Assembly: GCF_023008245.1 (NCBI RefSeq)
Contig: NZ_CP090145.1
Span: 1,488,001-1,552,000 of the forward strand
Length of the DNA: 64,000 bases
Origin: Flavobacterium sediminilitoris
GTDB lineage: Bacteria > Bacteroidota > Bacteroidia > Flavobacteriales > Flavobacteriaceae
Direction: 5' to 3'
Shown here: positions 31,629 to 41,748 of the stretch, piece by piece
Position numbering within the stretch: the stretch's first letter is position 1
How the letters are laid out: every line of letters begins with the position of its first letter
The notes under the pieces: generated by a model
Databases searched by the model: none
Seen by the model: only the letters and a program-made list of their open reading frames with translations
Told to the model about the DNA's origin: nothing
Position numbers and translations under genes: made by a program

Positions 31629-34235
31629 TTATTTAACCTCTTCTAAGTTGTTATTGATTAAAGTAGTGATATATTCTTTATGTGCTTTTGTAGAGATGTC
31701 TACAGGAGTAGAAGGAGACATCATTCTTTTGATGTTTTTAATGTTATATAAAGCCATAGATTTTACAACATTAGAATACATGTTTTTCTTATCATCTTTT
31801 AATATGTTGATAAGTCTATTAGTATATTCAATTTGTAAATTCTGTCTAAATGTATTGATGTTACTATTAGTGTCTGCTTTAAATATTGCATTGTTTAAAT
31901 CAGTCATAAACATTGATAGTTTATATTGATTTCCATATAATTCAGAATCAACAATACGCTGTAGAGTATTAGGATGTAAAATATGGTTTAAAATATTATT
32001 TTGATAGCTTAATACTTGACTATGAATTTTTGGATCTTCAGGACCATTGAAAAAATTATATCCTCTTCTTTGTAAAGCTAAATAATTGTAAAGTTCATTA
32101 GGTGCTTTAAATGCATCAGGAGCAAATACGTATGTTTCCAATGCGTTCATTGCTCTTTTTTGGTCATCTAAGCTTACAGGAGTATAAGGTTGTGTAGCAT
32201 TTATTTGCCCAGACATTGCTCTGTCAACATATACGCCTCCAATAAATCTAGAAATAACACCAGCGGAAACATTTTTCTGATTACTAAGTATATAATAAAT
32301 TCTTCTTAACTCTTGATACGATTCGCCTGTTTTTGAAAATTTTGTTTTAGCATTCTTCATCATATTGTCAACAAGTTTGAATCGACCAATTGAATAAGAA
32401 ATAGGATCATTTGATAAATCACCTATCATTACCCTTGGGTCAATGGCTTTTCCTGGTGCGCGCATATCATCTGCATCATTTCCGAAAATTAATTCAGGTT
32501 GAGTCGATTTATTAAGCAAATTAACTTTTTCTGATTCCGATTTGAAAGGAGTGTAACCAAATTGTATTGCCCAAATATCATAAGGCCCAACAGAAGTATC
32601 GTAGTATTGTCCTTGTTTTGTTCTGTCTAAAGTTATATTAATGTCAGCATAATCCATTACAGAACCCGTTAAAGCTTTCCCTTTTATAAAATCAGGATTA
32701 CTTAATTCTTCAGGAGAGAATAAATGACTTGCTTTCATATTATGATTTAATCCTAAAGTATGACCAACCTCGTGCATGATTAATGCTATCATTGACTCTT
32801 TTTTCATTCTAGCCATTTCTAAATCAGAAGTAGCTGCTGAAGATAATAAGGCTTGACCAAACATTCTGTTTTCATGCATAACATGCCCTAGAGAACACAT
32901 TTTTGGATTGTTTTTTTGGAAAGATATAGGATATGCTTCTGCTGAAGACGCAGATAAGTCAAATATTTTATCATATAGTACTCTGTTTGTAAAGTGAACA
33001 TATTCAAGCATAATATCGGCACCTAGAATTTCTCCTGTTTTTGGATTTACAAAACTTGGTCCGTAACCACCAAATGGAGGATTAGGAGATGAAGTCCATC
33101 TTAATACATTATATCTAATGTCTCCAGCATCCCATGTAGCATCATCAGGTTGCACTTTCACAACTATAGCATTTTTAAATCCTGCTTTTTCAAAAGCGAT
33201 ATTCCATTTTAATACACCTTCTGTTATGGTTTCTCTCCATTCAATAGGCGTTGTGTTTTCAATCCACCATGTTATTGGAGTTACTGGTTCAGATAATACT
33301 GCATTAGGATCTTTTTTTACTAAATTCCATCTGTGAACTAAATCTCTATATGCTGTTGAAGAGGTAGACGTTTGATCGTCAACTTGCGTAGTGAAAAAAC
33401 CAACTCTTGGGTCGTCAAATCGTACTTCATAATTGTTTTCTGGCATTGAAATTAAACTATGATATACTTTTATGCTTACGTTTCTTGCGTCAGACACAGC
33501 ATTAGAACCGCCATTTAATACAGACTGATTGCTGTAAATATATTCAACGGCTATGTCTGTATTTTCAGGATAATTTCTAATCGAATTTATCTTTGTTTTG
33601 TCTTTATCTAAACTTCCAAGAGAAAAGGAATGTGGAGATGCTAATGGAGATCTTGAAGGTTTAATTTGTGAAAGTGTTTCTTTAAGGAATAGATCATTGG
33701 CTGATATTAAATATAATTTTTTATCACTATCATGAGCTAAAATCTTTTCACTAGACATATTTCCTTCACTCAAATTAGCCTTTTGTGATTTTGAAATAGG
33801 ATTGTTTGGGTCAAAATAATAAGAAGTATTTTGTGTGATAAATTCTATCTTATCGAAGTACTTTTGAATCTTAAAAACCTTTGAGTCATTATATGAACCT
33901 CTAAAGCTTCCCGCATCAGATACACCATCTGCAATTTGATTAAAGTAAATATATTCTTTGTCAATTTGGTCTTCGTTAATTAACATTTGAATGCTACCTG
34001 TTACAGTGTCTTGATAAATAGTAAATAAGCCTTCAATTTTTTTGCTTTGTTTTACTAATTCTTCAATAGTCTTTTTTTCGGGCTTTTTTGCTTTTGCAGC
34101 TAATAAGCTCGCTTCTTTCTCCTTCTCTTTCTTTCTTTTACTTTGTGCCTCTATAGTTTGATTTTGGAATAAAAACAAACAAATTAAAAGTGTAGGGAAA
34201 AGGACTTTTTTTGTTTTAACAAAATTAATTTTCAT
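31629..34235 (-). CDS. Large secreted zinc-dependent metalloprotease (DUF5117/DUF4953 type)
   Basis: This 868-residue protein has a signal peptide (about residues 1-31, ending QTIEAQ), a basic linker, and an extended metzincin zinc motif HEVGHTLGLNH (His488, Glu489, His492, His498), with a Met-turn-type SVMDYADI downstream. The N-terminal region (DTVTGSIQMLINEDQIDKEY) and the WIENTTPIEWRETITEGVLK segment match the Bacteroidota family with DUF5117, DUF5118 and DUF4953 domains. It is probably periplasmic or exported; no T9SS C-terminal sorting domain is seen. Substrate unknown. Own terminator at 31580-31607. Confidence 0.92.
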   Translation of the reverse strand: MKINFVKTKKVLFPTLLICLFLFQNQTIEAQSKRKKEKEKEASLLAAKAKKPEKKTIEELVKQSKKIEGLFTIYQDTVTGSIQMLINEDQIDKEYIYFNQIADGVSDAGSFRGSYNDSKVFKIQKYFDKIEFITQNTSYYFDPNNPISKSQKANLSEGNMSSEKILAHDSDKKLYLISANDLFLKETLSQIKPSRSPLASPHSFSLGSLDKDKTKINSIRNYPENTDIAVEYIYSNQSVLNGGSNAVSDARNVSIKVYHSLISMPENNYEVRFDDPRVGFFTTQVDDQTSTSSTAYRDLVHRWNLVKKDPNAVLSEPVTPITWWIENTTPIEWRETITEGVLKWNIAFEKAGFKNAIVVKVQPDDATWDAGDIRYNVLRWTSSPNPPFGGYGPSFVNPKTGEILGADIMLEYVHFTNRVLYDKIFDLSASSAEAYPISFQKNNPKMCSLGHVMHENRMFGQALLSSAATSDLEMARMKKESMIALIMHEVGHTLGLNHNMKASHLFSPEELSNPDFIKGKALTGSVMDYADINITLDRTKQGQYYDTSVGPYDIWAIQFGYTPFKSESEKVNLLNKSTQPELIFGNDADDMRAPGKAIDPRVMIGDLSNDPISYSIGRFKLVDNMMKNAKTKFSKTGESYQELRRIYYILSNQKNVSAGVISRFIGGVYVDRAMSGQINATQPYTPVSLDDQKRAMNALETYVFAPDAFKAPNELYNYLALQRRGYNFFNGPEDPKIHSQVLSYQNNILNHILHPNTLQRIVDSELYGNQYKLSMFMTDLNNAIFKADTNSNINTFRQNLQIEYTNRLINILKDDKKNMYSNVVKSMALYNIKNIKRMMSPSTPVDISTKAHKEYITTLINNNLEEVK

Positions 34236-34460
34236 TGTAATGTATTAGTTAATTTTAAATAGGTCACAATTTAGAAAAAAAGGATATGAGAATGAGTGCC
34301 TAAAAGTTAAAGTTTATTTAAAAAAAGAATCGTTAATTTTTTAGAGAGAGTGGAGTTATAAAGGATCTCTTATAGTTGGTGTTTAAAATAGAATTATTGC
34401 TTTTCTTTAACTTTAAAATACTCATTTATTATTTTTTATCTTTACACGAAAATAGAACTA

Positions 34461-34850
34461 ATGGATAAGAAAATTCTTTTAACGGCACTTGTATTAGGAT
34501 TGGTAGCAATAATATTAGGAGCGTTTGGTGCTCATGGATTAAAAAAAAGTTTAACAACGGAAGCTTTGTCTACTTTTGAAGTAGGAGTAAGGTATCAAAT
34601 GTATCATGCATTGTTTCTATTGTTTGTTTCCACTGCTAATTTTTTAAGTTTAAAAGAGAAAATGATTATTTTTTATTTAGTATTAATAGGTGTTTTGCTG
34701 TTTTCAGGGTCAATATATTTATTATCAACAAGTAGCATAACATTAATAAAAACAAAAGTATTAGGGCCTATAACACCTATTGGGGGACTTTTTTTAATTG
34801 CTTCATGGGGGTACATGTTTTATAGTGTTTTGGTAAAAAATAGCATTTAA
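34461..34850 (+). CDS. DUF423 small membrane protein
   Basis: This 129-residue protein has four membrane helices. Its start (LVLGLVAIILGAFGAHGLKK) and the segment EVGVRYQMYHALFLLF are typical of DUF423 (YgdD-like). The PITPIGGLFLIASWGYMFY end fits as well. Function unknown. It lies 66 bases ahead of pckA on the same strand. Confidence 0.92.
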   Translation: MDKKILLTALVLGLVAIILGAFGAHGLKKSLTTEALSTFEVGVRYQMYHALFLLFVSTANFLSLKEKMIIFYLVLIGVLLFSGSIYLLSTSSITLIKTKVLGPITPIGGLFLIASWGYMFYSVLVKNSI

Positions 34851-34853
34851 CAC

Positions 34854-34882
34854 TTGATTCTAAAATTAAATTTATAATTTTA
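34854..34882 (+). promoter_or_regulatory. Possible pckA promoter
   Basis: TTG (34854-34856), 18 bases, then TAATTTTA (34875-34882), seven of eight matches to TAnnTTTG, 34 bases before the pckA start. Confidence 0.4.
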
Positions 34883-34916
34883 CACCTTTAAATAAACACA
34901 ACATAACTCATTTTTT

Positions 34917-36542
34917 ATGAACAGTTACACCCAACCTGCGAAATCGATTTCGTTAGAGAAATATGGAATTAAAAATGTATCACAAGTTATTTATAATCCT
35001 TCGTATGAATTTTTATATAAAGAAGAGCTTGCAGAAGAATTAAAAGGCTTTGAAAAAGGACAATTGTCTGAATTAGGAGCTGTTAATGTAATGACTGGAG
35101 AGTTTACAGGTCGTTCTCCTAAAGATAAGTATATTGTAAAAGATGATACTACAAAAGATACTATTTGGTGGACTTCTGATAAAGCAGTTAATGACAATAA
35201 AGGAATTTCTCAAGATACTTGGAATGCATTAAAAGAAACTACAATCAATCAATTATCAGGTAAAAAATTATATGTTGTTGATGCTTTTTGTGGTGCAAAT
35301 GAGAATACTCGTTTAAAAGTTCGCTTTGTAATGGAAGTTGCTTGGCAAGCACATTTCGTTAAAAACATGTTTATTAGGCCTACAGCAGAAGAATTAGAAA
35401 ATTTTGGAGAACCAGATTTTATAGTTATGAATGCGTCTAAAACGTCTTTTAAAGATTATGAAAAACACGGATTGAATTCTGAGGTTTATGTGGCTTTCAA
35501 TTTAACAGAAAGAATTCAGTTAATAGGTGGTACTTGGTATGGAGGAGAAATGAAAAAAGGAATGTTCTCTATGATGAACTATTACTTGCCTTTACAAGGA
35601 GTTGCATCAATGCACTGTTCTGCAAATAAAGGGAAAGATGGTGATGTTGCCGTTTTCTTTGGTTTGTCTGGAACAGGAAAAACAACACTTTCTACAGATC
35701 CTAAACGTGAATTAATTGGAGACGATGAGCATGGATGGGATAATGATGGTGTTTTTAATTTTGAAGGAGGTTGTTATGCTAAAACAATTGATCTAAGCGC
35801 TGAAAATGAGCCAGATATTTATAGAGCAATTCGTAAAGATGCTTTGTTGGAAAATGTGACTTTAGATGCTAATGGTAAAATCGATTTTACAGATGGTTCT
35901 GTTACTCAAAATACACGTGTTTCATATCCAATCAATCATATTGATAATATTGTTAAACCCGTTTCTAAAGCAGGTCATGCAACAAAAGTAATTTTCTTAA
36001 CAGCAGATGCTTTTGGAGTAATGCCTCCAGTATCTAAATTAACTCCTGAACAGACTAAATATTATTTCTTGTCTGGGTTTACAGCTAAATTAGCAGGAAC
36101 GGAAAGAGGAGTTACAGAGCCTCAACCTACTTTTTCGGCATGTTTTGGAAAAGCATTCTTGTCTTTACATCCAACAAAGTATGGAGAAGAATTGGTTAAG
36201 AAAATGGAAGAGCATAATGCTACAGCATATATGGTTAATACAGGATGGAATGGAACAGGGAAACGTATTTCTATAAAAGATACAAGAGCTATTATTGATG
36301 CTATATTAGATGGTTCTATTGCAGAAGTTGAAACGAAAACAGTACCGATATTTAATTTTGAAGTTCCTGTTGCGTTAAATAAAGTTAACCCTGCAATTTT
36401 AGATCCAAGAGACACTTATGAATCGGCTTCTAAATGGGAAGAAAAAGCAAATGATTTAGCTGCTAGATTTATTAAGAATTTCGAACAATATACAGATAAT
36501 ACTGAAGGAAAAAATCTTGTTAAAGCAGGACCTCAATTATAA
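34917..36542 (+). CDS. pckA: Phosphoenolpyruvate carboxykinase (ATP)
   Basis: This 541-residue protein has the PEPCK-specific segments [11 protein letters not shown] and [20 protein letters not shown], the P-loop [14 protein letters not shown] (about residues 248-261), the metal-binding [20 protein letters not shown] and the C-terminal [15 protein letters not shown]. It converts oxaloacetate and ATP to PEP, the first step of gluconeogenesis, in the cytoplasm. The ATP type is shown by the P-loop and overall layout. A strong terminator follows at 36566-36601. Confidence 0.98.
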   Translation: MNSYTQPAKSISLEKYGIKNVSQVIYNPSYEFLYKEELAEELKGFEKGQLSELGAVNVMTGEFTGRSPKDKYIVKDDTTKDTIWWTSDKAVNDNKGISQDTWNALKETTINQLSGKKLYVVDAFCGANENTRLKVRFVMEVAWQAHFVKNMFIRPTAEELENFGEPDFIVMNASKTSFKDYEKHGLNSEVYVAFNLTERIQLIGGTWYGGEMKKGMFSMMNYYLPLQGVASMHCSANKGKDGDVAVFFGLSGTGKTTLSTDPKRELIGDDEHGWDNDGVFNFEGGCYAKTIDLSAENEPDIYRAIRKDALLENVTLDANGKIDFTDGSVTQNTRVSYPINHIDNIVKPVSKAGHATKVIFLTADAFGVMPPVSKLTPEQTKYYFLSGFTAKLAGTERGVTEPQPTFSACFGKAFLSLHPTKYGEELVKKMEEHNATAYMVNTGWNGTGKRISIKDTRAIIDAILDGSIAEVETKTVPIFNFEVPVALNKVNPAILDPRDTYESASKWEEKANDLAARFIKNFEQYTDNTEGKNLVKAGPQL

Positions 36543-36565
36543 TAATTATATTAGATTCTGTCTAT

Positions 36566-36601
36566 AAAAAAAGCGTTCTAAAATTTTAGAACGCTTTTTT
36601 T
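36566..36601 (+). terminator. pckA terminator
   Basis: A perfect 36-bp palindrome (AAAAAAAGCGTTCTAAAA / TTTTAGAACGCTTTTTTT) lies 23 bases past the pckA stop. A- and T-tracts make it bidirectional; the convergent hemD ends about 40 bases away. Confidence 0.85.
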
Positions 36602-36640
36602 GTATTATATAATATACTCTGTATAGGATAAACTTTTTGA

Positions 36641-37399
36641 TTACTTTCCTTTGTTAACTTCAAGAATGTATTTTTCTAAAGCTCCTGTCATAGAAGGTGT
36701 TCCAGGAGTTGGAGCCATAATGTCAACTCTTAATCCGCTATCAAGAGCTTCTTTTTGAGTTGTAGTTCCAAAAACAGCAATACGAGTATTGTTCTGTTTA
36801 AAGTCTGGAAAGTTTTTGAAAAGAGATTTAATACCTGTAGGACTAAAGAATGCTAAGATGTCATAATATACATCTTTTAAATCTGATAAGTCGCTCATTA
36901 TTGTTCTGTAAAAAATTGCTGGAGTCCATGAAACTTTCAAGTTGTCTAAAGTTTGTGGAATATCATAATTTAGCTGATCTGAAGCAGGTAATAAGAATTT
37001 CTCATCTTTATACTTTTTGATTAAAGGTGCTAAATCAATAAAATCTTTCTGACCAACGTATATTTTACGTTTTCTGTAGACAACATATCTCTGTAGGTAA
37101 AATGCGACAGCTTCAGATTGACAGAAATATTTCATGTCCTCAGGAACTTTATAACGCATTTCCTCTGCAACTCTAAAGAAGTGATCAACAGAATTTCTGC
37201 TAGTTAATATAATAGCGGTAAAATTTTTTAAATCTATTTTTTGCGCTCTTACTTCTTTTGCAGGGACACCTTCTACGTGAATAAAAGTTCTGAAGTCAAC
37301 TTTAACTTTGAGTTTATTTTGTAGTTCAAAATAGGGAGAGTTCTCTACCTTAGGCTCTGGTTGTGAAACCAATATTGTTTTCACTTTTAAATTTGACAT
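36641..37399 (-). CDS. hemD: Uroporphyrinogen-III synthase
   Basis: This 252-residue protein fits the HemD fold of two alternating domains, with the typical Bacteroidota start KTILVSQPEPKVENSPYFEL. TAIILTSRNSVDHFFRVAEE, FCQSEAVAFYLQRYVVYRKR and IAVFGTTTQKEALDSGLRVD are the recognised conserved stretches. It cyclises hydroxymethylbilane to uroporphyrinogen III in heme synthesis. HemD is poorly conserved across bacteria, so support is from these blocks and size. It follows the DUF4271 gene by 10 bases, a pairing seen in Flavobacteriaceae. Confidence 0.88.
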   Translation of the reverse strand: MSNLKVKTILVSQPEPKVENSPYFELQNKLKVKVDFRTFIHVEGVPAKEVRAQKIDLKNFTAIILTSRNSVDHFFRVAEEMRYKVPEDMKYFCQSEAVAFYLQRYVVYRKRKIYVGQKDFIDLAPLIKKYKDEKFLLPASDQLNYDIPQTLDNLKVSWTPAIFYRTIMSDLSDLKDVYYDILAFFSPTGIKSLFKNFPDFKQNNTRIAVFGTTTQKEALDSGLRVDIMAPTPGTPSMTGALEKYILEVNKGK

Positions 37400-37409
37400 A
37401 CGTTTTGAT

Positions 37410-38078
37410 CTAGTTTTTTGTAATAAAATAATACATAAAATAGTAAGGTGCTATTTCAAGGGTGCAAAGATATAAAATAAAATAAAATATTTTACGAATT
37501 ACCAAATTTTGATATGTTTTTAGGGTTATAATGTAAATAATAAAATTTGTAATAATTATAATGGCAGCCAATGAAAGATAAACCCAACTTTTATTTGTTT
37601 CGGGGTTATAAAAAAGAATGATATTTATTGGTAAAAGTAGTAAACTGAAATAAGTTCTATAACTTACTTTTAAAAGATTAAATTGATCTACAAACTCTTC
37701 CATTTTAAAGGTTGTAGCTATGATTTTCTCAATTAAATATTTTGATAGGATAAAAACACCTAAAAAAGTAAAAATTTGTAAAAAAACTATTTTGTCACTG
37801 TTTTCGTGAAATATAAAGTGTTTTAGGAATAGTAATATAAAAAAAGAAAAAGAAAATAACTGCACAAAAAACATGGAAGCAGTGAAAGTGCTTCTCACAT
37901 TATTACTGTCTTTGTAAATTTTAGTATATTTGTTAGATATTGCAAGTCTTATAAATTCGTTAAAACGAACTTCAAATATGTTTTTGTTAATTGCAATTAT
38001 AACAAAGCTAAGGACAAACAATATCGTTGCCCAGTCTTTAAAATTTATAATCCTATCTTGAAATTGAATTGCTAACAT
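37410..38078 (-). CDS. DUF4271 integral membrane protein
   Basis: Starting at the ATG at 38078, the 222-residue protein has about six membrane segments. The conserved opening (INFKDWATILFVLSFVIIAI followed by NKNIFEVRFNEF) is typical of DUF4271. An upstream ATG at 38195 would add 39 residues and run past the divergent gene's start region, so I reject it. Function unknown. It is followed by hemD after 10 bases. Confidence 0.85.
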   Translation of the reverse strand: MLAIQFQDRIINFKDWATILFVLSFVIIAINKNIFEVRFNEFIRLAISNKYTKIYKDSNNVRSTFTASMFFVQLFSFSFFILLFLKHFIFHENSDKIVFLQIFTFLGVFILSKYLIEKIIATTFKMEEFVDQFNLLKVSYRTYFSLLLLPINIILFYNPETNKSWVYLSLAAIIIITNFIIYIITLKTYQNLVIRKIFYFILYLCTLEIAPYYFMYYFITKN

Positions 38079-38182
38079 GTTTGGCAAAATTACAAAAATT
38101 AATGTCATTAATATTATTATAATATTATTATGAAATAAACTTGATAAATAGTTTATTTTTGCATTCGAAAAAGTGTTGTAAA

Positions 38183-38908
38183 ATGACAAAAGCAATAGTA
38201 GTAATACCTACGTATAATGAAATTGAAAATATTGAAAGTATTATAGATGCTGTTTTTTCGTTAACGACATCTTTTCATATTTTAATTGTAGACGACAATT
38301 CTCCTGATGGAACTTATGTAAAAGTTAAAGAGCTACAAACTAAATATAAAGATAGATTATTTTTAGAAGTCAGAAATAAAAAATCAGGATTAGGAACAGC
38401 CTATGTTCATGGGTTTAAATGGGCTTTGTCAAATGAATATGAGTATATTTTTGAAATGGATGCCGATTTTTCTCATAACCCAAATGATTTAGAACGATTA
38501 TTAGAAGCGTGTAAAGATAAAAATGCAGATGTAGCCATTGGATCAAGGTACTCAACAGGAGTTAATGTAGTTAATTGGCCATTAAATAGAGTATTAATGT
38601 CTTATTTTGCTTCTATATACGTGAAGCTTATTACAGGTATGAAAATTCACGATGCGACTGCTGGATTTATCTGTTATAAAAAAAATGTTTTAGAAAATAT
38701 TAAGTTAGATAGAATAAAGTTTATAGGTTATGCGTTTCAAATAGAAATGAAATATAGAGCTTATGTTCAAAAATTCAATATTGTTGAAGTGCCAATTATC
38801 TTTACAGATAGGACAAAAGGAGTTTCGAAAATGAGCAGTTCTATAATCAGAGAAGCTGTTTTTGGAGTAATAATGTTACGTATAAGAAAATTATTTAATA
38901 AATTATAA
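38183..38908 (+). CDS. Polyprenol-phosphate mannosyltransferase-like glycosyltransferase (GT2)
   Basis: Starting at 38183, the 241-residue protein has the GT2 opening TKAIVVIPTYNEIENIESII, LIVDDNSPDGTYVKV, the DxD-type metal motif EMDADFSHNP and the IGSRYSTGVNVVNWPLNRVL block of dolichol-phosphate-mannose synthases. No C-terminal membrane domain is present, so it resembles the Dpm1 catalytic type. It would transfer a hexose from a nucleotide sugar to polyprenol phosphate at the inner membrane for surface glycans or protein glycosylation. A TATTTTTG box at 38154-38161 could be its -7 element. Its stop shares one base with the dihydroorotase ATG. Confidence 0.92.
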   Translation: MTKAIVVIPTYNEIENIESIIDAVFSLTTSFHILIVDDNSPDGTYVKVKELQTKYKDRLFLEVRNKKSGLGTAYVHGFKWALSNEYEYIFEMDADFSHNPNDLERLLEACKDKNADVAIGSRYSTGVNVVNWPLNRVLMSYFASIYVKLITGMKIHDATAGFICYKKNVLENIKLDRIKFIGYAFQIEMKYRAYVQKFNIVEVPIIFTDRTKGVSKMSSSIIREAVFGVIMLRIRKLFNKL

Positions 38909-40251
38909 TGAGTACCTTTTTAATTAGAAATGCAAAGATTGTAAATGAAGGAGTTGTTTTTGAAGGAGATGTGTTAATTGAAGACGAATTCATTAAAGAA
39001 ATAGCAGATAAAATTAGCCCTAAATCGTCAGAATGTATTATTATTGACGCAGAAGGAAGCTATTTGATTCCAGGGGCTATTGATGATCAGGTTCATTTTA
39101 GAGAACCAGGTTTAACACATAAAGGAACAATCGCATCGGAAAGTAGAGCAGCAATTGCAGGAGGAATAACATCTTTTATTGAACAACCGAACACTGTTCC
39201 GAATGCTGTTACGCAAGAACTTTTAGAAGAAAAATATCAAATAGCAGCCGAAACATCATTTGCGAATTATTCTTTTATGATGGGAGGAACAAATGATAAT
39301 TTAGAAGAAGTATTAAAAACAAATCCTAGAAATGTTGCTGGAATTAAATTGTTTTTAGGATCTTCAACAGGAAATATGCTAGTTGATAATCAAGAAGTGT
39401 TAGAAAAAATATTTTCTTCAACTAAAATGCTTATCGCAGTTCATTGTGAAGATGAAGCTACTATAAAAAGAAATTTAGAAAAATATAAAGAAGAATATGG
39501 TGATGATATACCCATGAAGTATCATCATTTAATAAGAAGTGATGAAGCTTGTTATCTGTCTTCATCAAAAGCAATTGAATTGGCTAAAAAGACAGGAGCA
39601 AGACTTCATGTTTTTCATTTGTCAACTCAGAAAGAAATGAGTTTGTTTACAAATAAAATTCCGTTAGAAGAGAAACAAATCACTGCGGAAGTTTGTGTAC
39701 ATCATCTTTGGTTTTCAGATAAAGATTATGATACTAAAAAGGCTTTTATAAAATGGAATCCTGCTGTGAAAACAGAAGCAGATAAAGATGCTTTGTGGGA
39801 AGCGCTATTAGATGATAGAATAGATGTTATAGCAACAGATCATGCTCCTCATACATTAGAAGAGAAAAAGAATCCATATACTTCTTGTCCTTCTGGTGGA
39901 CCACTTGTTCAACATGCTGTTGTAGCAATGTTTGAGGCTGTTCATAAAGAGAAAATATCAGTAGAGAAAGTAGTGGAAAAAATGTGTCATAATCCAGCTA
40001 AGATATTTAAGATTGAAAAAAGAGGCTTTATTAAAGAAGGATATTATGCCGATTTAGCTATTATAAATCCACATTTGCCATGGAATGTAATGAAAGAAAA
40101 TATATTGTATAAATGTGGATGGTCTCCATTTGAAGGGACTAATTTTAAATCTAGGGTTACACATACTTTTGTTAACGGGAAATTGGTTCATGTAAATGGG
40201 AAAATAAAAGAAGTAAAAGTAGCAAAACGTTTGTTATTTGAAAGAGAATAA
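38908..40251 (+). CDS. pyrC: Dihydroorotase (class I)
   Basis: This 447-residue amidohydrolase has GSYLIPGAIDDQVHFREPGL at the first metal site, the region with the bridging lysine (VAGIKLFLGSSTG), AVHCEDEATI, LHVFHLST and the final metal Asp in VIATDHAPHTLEEK. It cyclises carbamoyl-aspartate in pyrimidine synthesis. The usual HxH of the first site is QxH (Gln61, His63) here. I recall this form in other Bacteroidota homologues, so it may be a lineage feature rather than loss of activity. Translationally coupled to the preceding glycosyltransferase through TAATG. Confidence 0.93.
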   Translation: MSTFLIRNAKIVNEGVVFEGDVLIEDEFIKEIADKISPKSSECIIIDAEGSYLIPGAIDDQVHFREPGLTHKGTIASESRAAIAGGITSFIEQPNTVPNAVTQELLEEKYQIAAETSFANYSFMMGGTNDNLEEVLKTNPRNVAGIKLFLGSSTGNMLVDNQEVLEKIFSSTKMLIAVHCEDEATIKRNLEKYKEEYGDDIPMKYHHLIRSDEACYLSSSKAIELAKKTGARLHVFHLSTQKEMSLFTNKIPLEEKQITAEVCVHHLWFSDKDYDTKKAFIKWNPAVKTEADKDALWEALLDDRIDVIATDHAPHTLEEKKNPYTSCPSGGPLVQHAVVAMFEAVHKEKISVEKVVEKMCHNPAKIFKIEKRGFIKEGYYADLAIINPHLPWNVMKENILYKCGWSPFEGTNFKSRVTHTFVNGKLVHVNGKIKEVKVAKRLLFERE

Positions 40252-40266
40252 ATAAAAGAATGTTAG

Positions 40267-40674
40267 ATGAAAAAAATAACTTTTTTAATTTTTAGTATTA
40301 TCCTTTTCTCTTGTTCAGAAAAACCAGTACCTGAACCTGATACTCTTTTGGATGAGAAAGTAATGGTGGATATCTTGTTTGATACAGCAATACTTCAAGC
40401 TTCGGAATCGTATTTACCAGATAAACTAACAGAGAATAACGTTAGAATAAAAAAATATATTTATACAAAATACAGTATTGATAGTACTACTTATTATCAA
40501 AATCAACGTTATTATGCTTCAGATTCTAGAAAATATCGAGACATGCATAAAGAGGTCTTAGAAAGAATTGATCAGTTAAAAGCAGAAACAGATACTTTGA
40601 TTAAACACGAAGGAGTTAAAGGTGGGTTATTGAAAGAAAAGAAGTTGACTAAAACTCTTGAGACAAAAGAGTAA
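40267..40674 (+). CDS. DUF4296 lipoprotein
   Basis: This 135-residue protein has a short lipoprotein signal (MKKITFLIFSIILFSCSEKP, Cys16) and the DUF4296 pattern LLDEKVMVDILFDTAILQAS, with a Tyr/Arg-rich middle (YQNQRYYASDSRKYRDMHKE). Membrane-anchored, function unknown. It follows the dihydroorotase gene by 15 bases. Its last 26 bases overlap the end of the convergent epimerase gene. Confidence 0.88.
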   Translation: MKKITFLIFSIILFSCSEKPVPEPDTLLDEKVMVDILFDTAILQASESYLPDKLTENNVRIKKYIYTKYSIDSTTYYQNQRYYASDSRKYRDMHKEVLERIDQLKAETDTLIKHEGVKGGLLKEKKLTKTLETKE

Positions 40675-41641
40675 GATAATTAGTCATGTCTAAAAAATTA
40701 TAATCAAGCGTTTCAGTTATTTTTGAGTTACTGTAAATAGTAGTGGAATGTGATGATCTTGATGAGGTTTTTGTGAAGCCTCTTTTTCTTCCTGTTATTT
40801 TACATAATAGCCAGTCTAATTTCCAAGCAATGTTTGTAACTGTTTTATTAGCATATAAAAAAGGTCTTTTTGTATTCATTGCATCAGCAATTGTAAATAA
40901 AATAGATTCTAATGTAATATTTTCAGAAACTATAGTATATCGTTGGCCGTTATAATTCTTATTTGTTAGTATTACAGCACAGTTTACGACATCTTCAACG
41001 GCAACAATTCCTATTTTCCCTTTTGTATAAAATGCAAGCCCTTTTTTTATAGAATTAAAGAAAGCACTACTTCCTTGTTTTGGAAAACCATAGCCAAAAA
41101 TTACTCCAGGATTTAGAATAATTACTTTTAATCCTTCTTGAAAACCTCTCCATATTTCCATTTCTGCTCCATATTTTGAGATAGCATAATCACTATGAAA
41201 TTTTTCTGAATTCCATTCTGTTTCTTCTGTTATGGTGTACTCGTTCTCTTTTGCGTCTCCAAGAGCTGCGATAGAACTTATGTAACAAAGTTTATCAACT
41301 TTAAAATCAATGCAACAGTTTACAATATTTGCTGTTCCTTCAATATTTGTTTTTCTTAATTCTTCCTCATCATTTGGATCAAATGAAATAAGAGCAGCAC
41401 AATGGTATACTTGTCTTATGTTTTCAAAGGCTTTGTTAAGTGATGGAATGTCGTTTATATTGCCTTCTATCCAATTAATTTTATCAAATAAGTTCAATTG
41501 ATTTTTATATCGAAAAACATTTCTTACTTTTTCTATATTTTCCTTATTTCGATATAAGGCTTTTACTGCCTCATTTTCTTGAAGCAATTTCACAAGTAAG
41601 TGAGAACCTACTAATCCTGTAGCACCTGTAACTAATATCAT
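40649..41641 (-). CDS. NAD-dependent epimerase/dehydratase family (SDR) protein
   Basis: Starting at the ATG at 41641, the 330-residue protein opens with the nucleotide-binding motif MILVTGATGLVGSHLLVKLL and has the SDR catalytic YxxxK in SDYAISKYGAEMEIWRG, with the companion Ser in CYISSIAALGD. It is an extended SDR, like 3-beta-hydroxysteroid- or dihydroflavonol-reductase-type enzymes. Substrate unknown. An upstream ATG at 41710 would add 23 residues lying on top of the tyrS promoter. The C-terminal end overlaps the DUF4296 gene on the other strand. Confidence 0.9.
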   Translation of the reverse strand: MILVTGATGLVGSHLLVKLLQENEAVKALYRNKENIEKVRNVFRYKNQLNLFDKINWIEGNINDIPSLNKAFENIRQVYHCAALISFDPNDEEELRKTNIEGTANIVNCCIDFKVDKLCYISSIAALGDAKENEYTITEETEWNSEKFHSDYAISKYGAEMEIWRGFQEGLKVIILNPGVIFGYGFPKQGSSAFFNSIKKGLAFYTKGKIGIVAVEDVVNCAVILTNKNYNGQRYTIVSENITLESILFTIADAMNTKRPFLYANKTVTNIAWKLDWLLCKITGRKRGFTKTSSRSSHSTTIYSNSKITETLDYNFLDMTNYLTLLSQEF

Positions 41642-41703
41642 TTTGTAAAGATAATTAGATTTTTTATTTAATGAAATTTCAATATTGCAATTACAATTGA
41701 ATA

Positions 41704-41733
41704 TTGTCAATGCTATTCAAATTGTTATATTTG
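41704..41733 (+). promoter_or_regulatory. tyrS promoter (Bacteroidota consensus)
   Basis: TTG (41704-41706), 19 bases, then TATATTTG (41726-41733): a full match to TTG-N19-TAnnTTTG. The start codon follows 15 bases after the box, so the leader is very short. Confidence 0.75.
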
Positions 41734-41748
41734 TACAAATTTTAAAGA

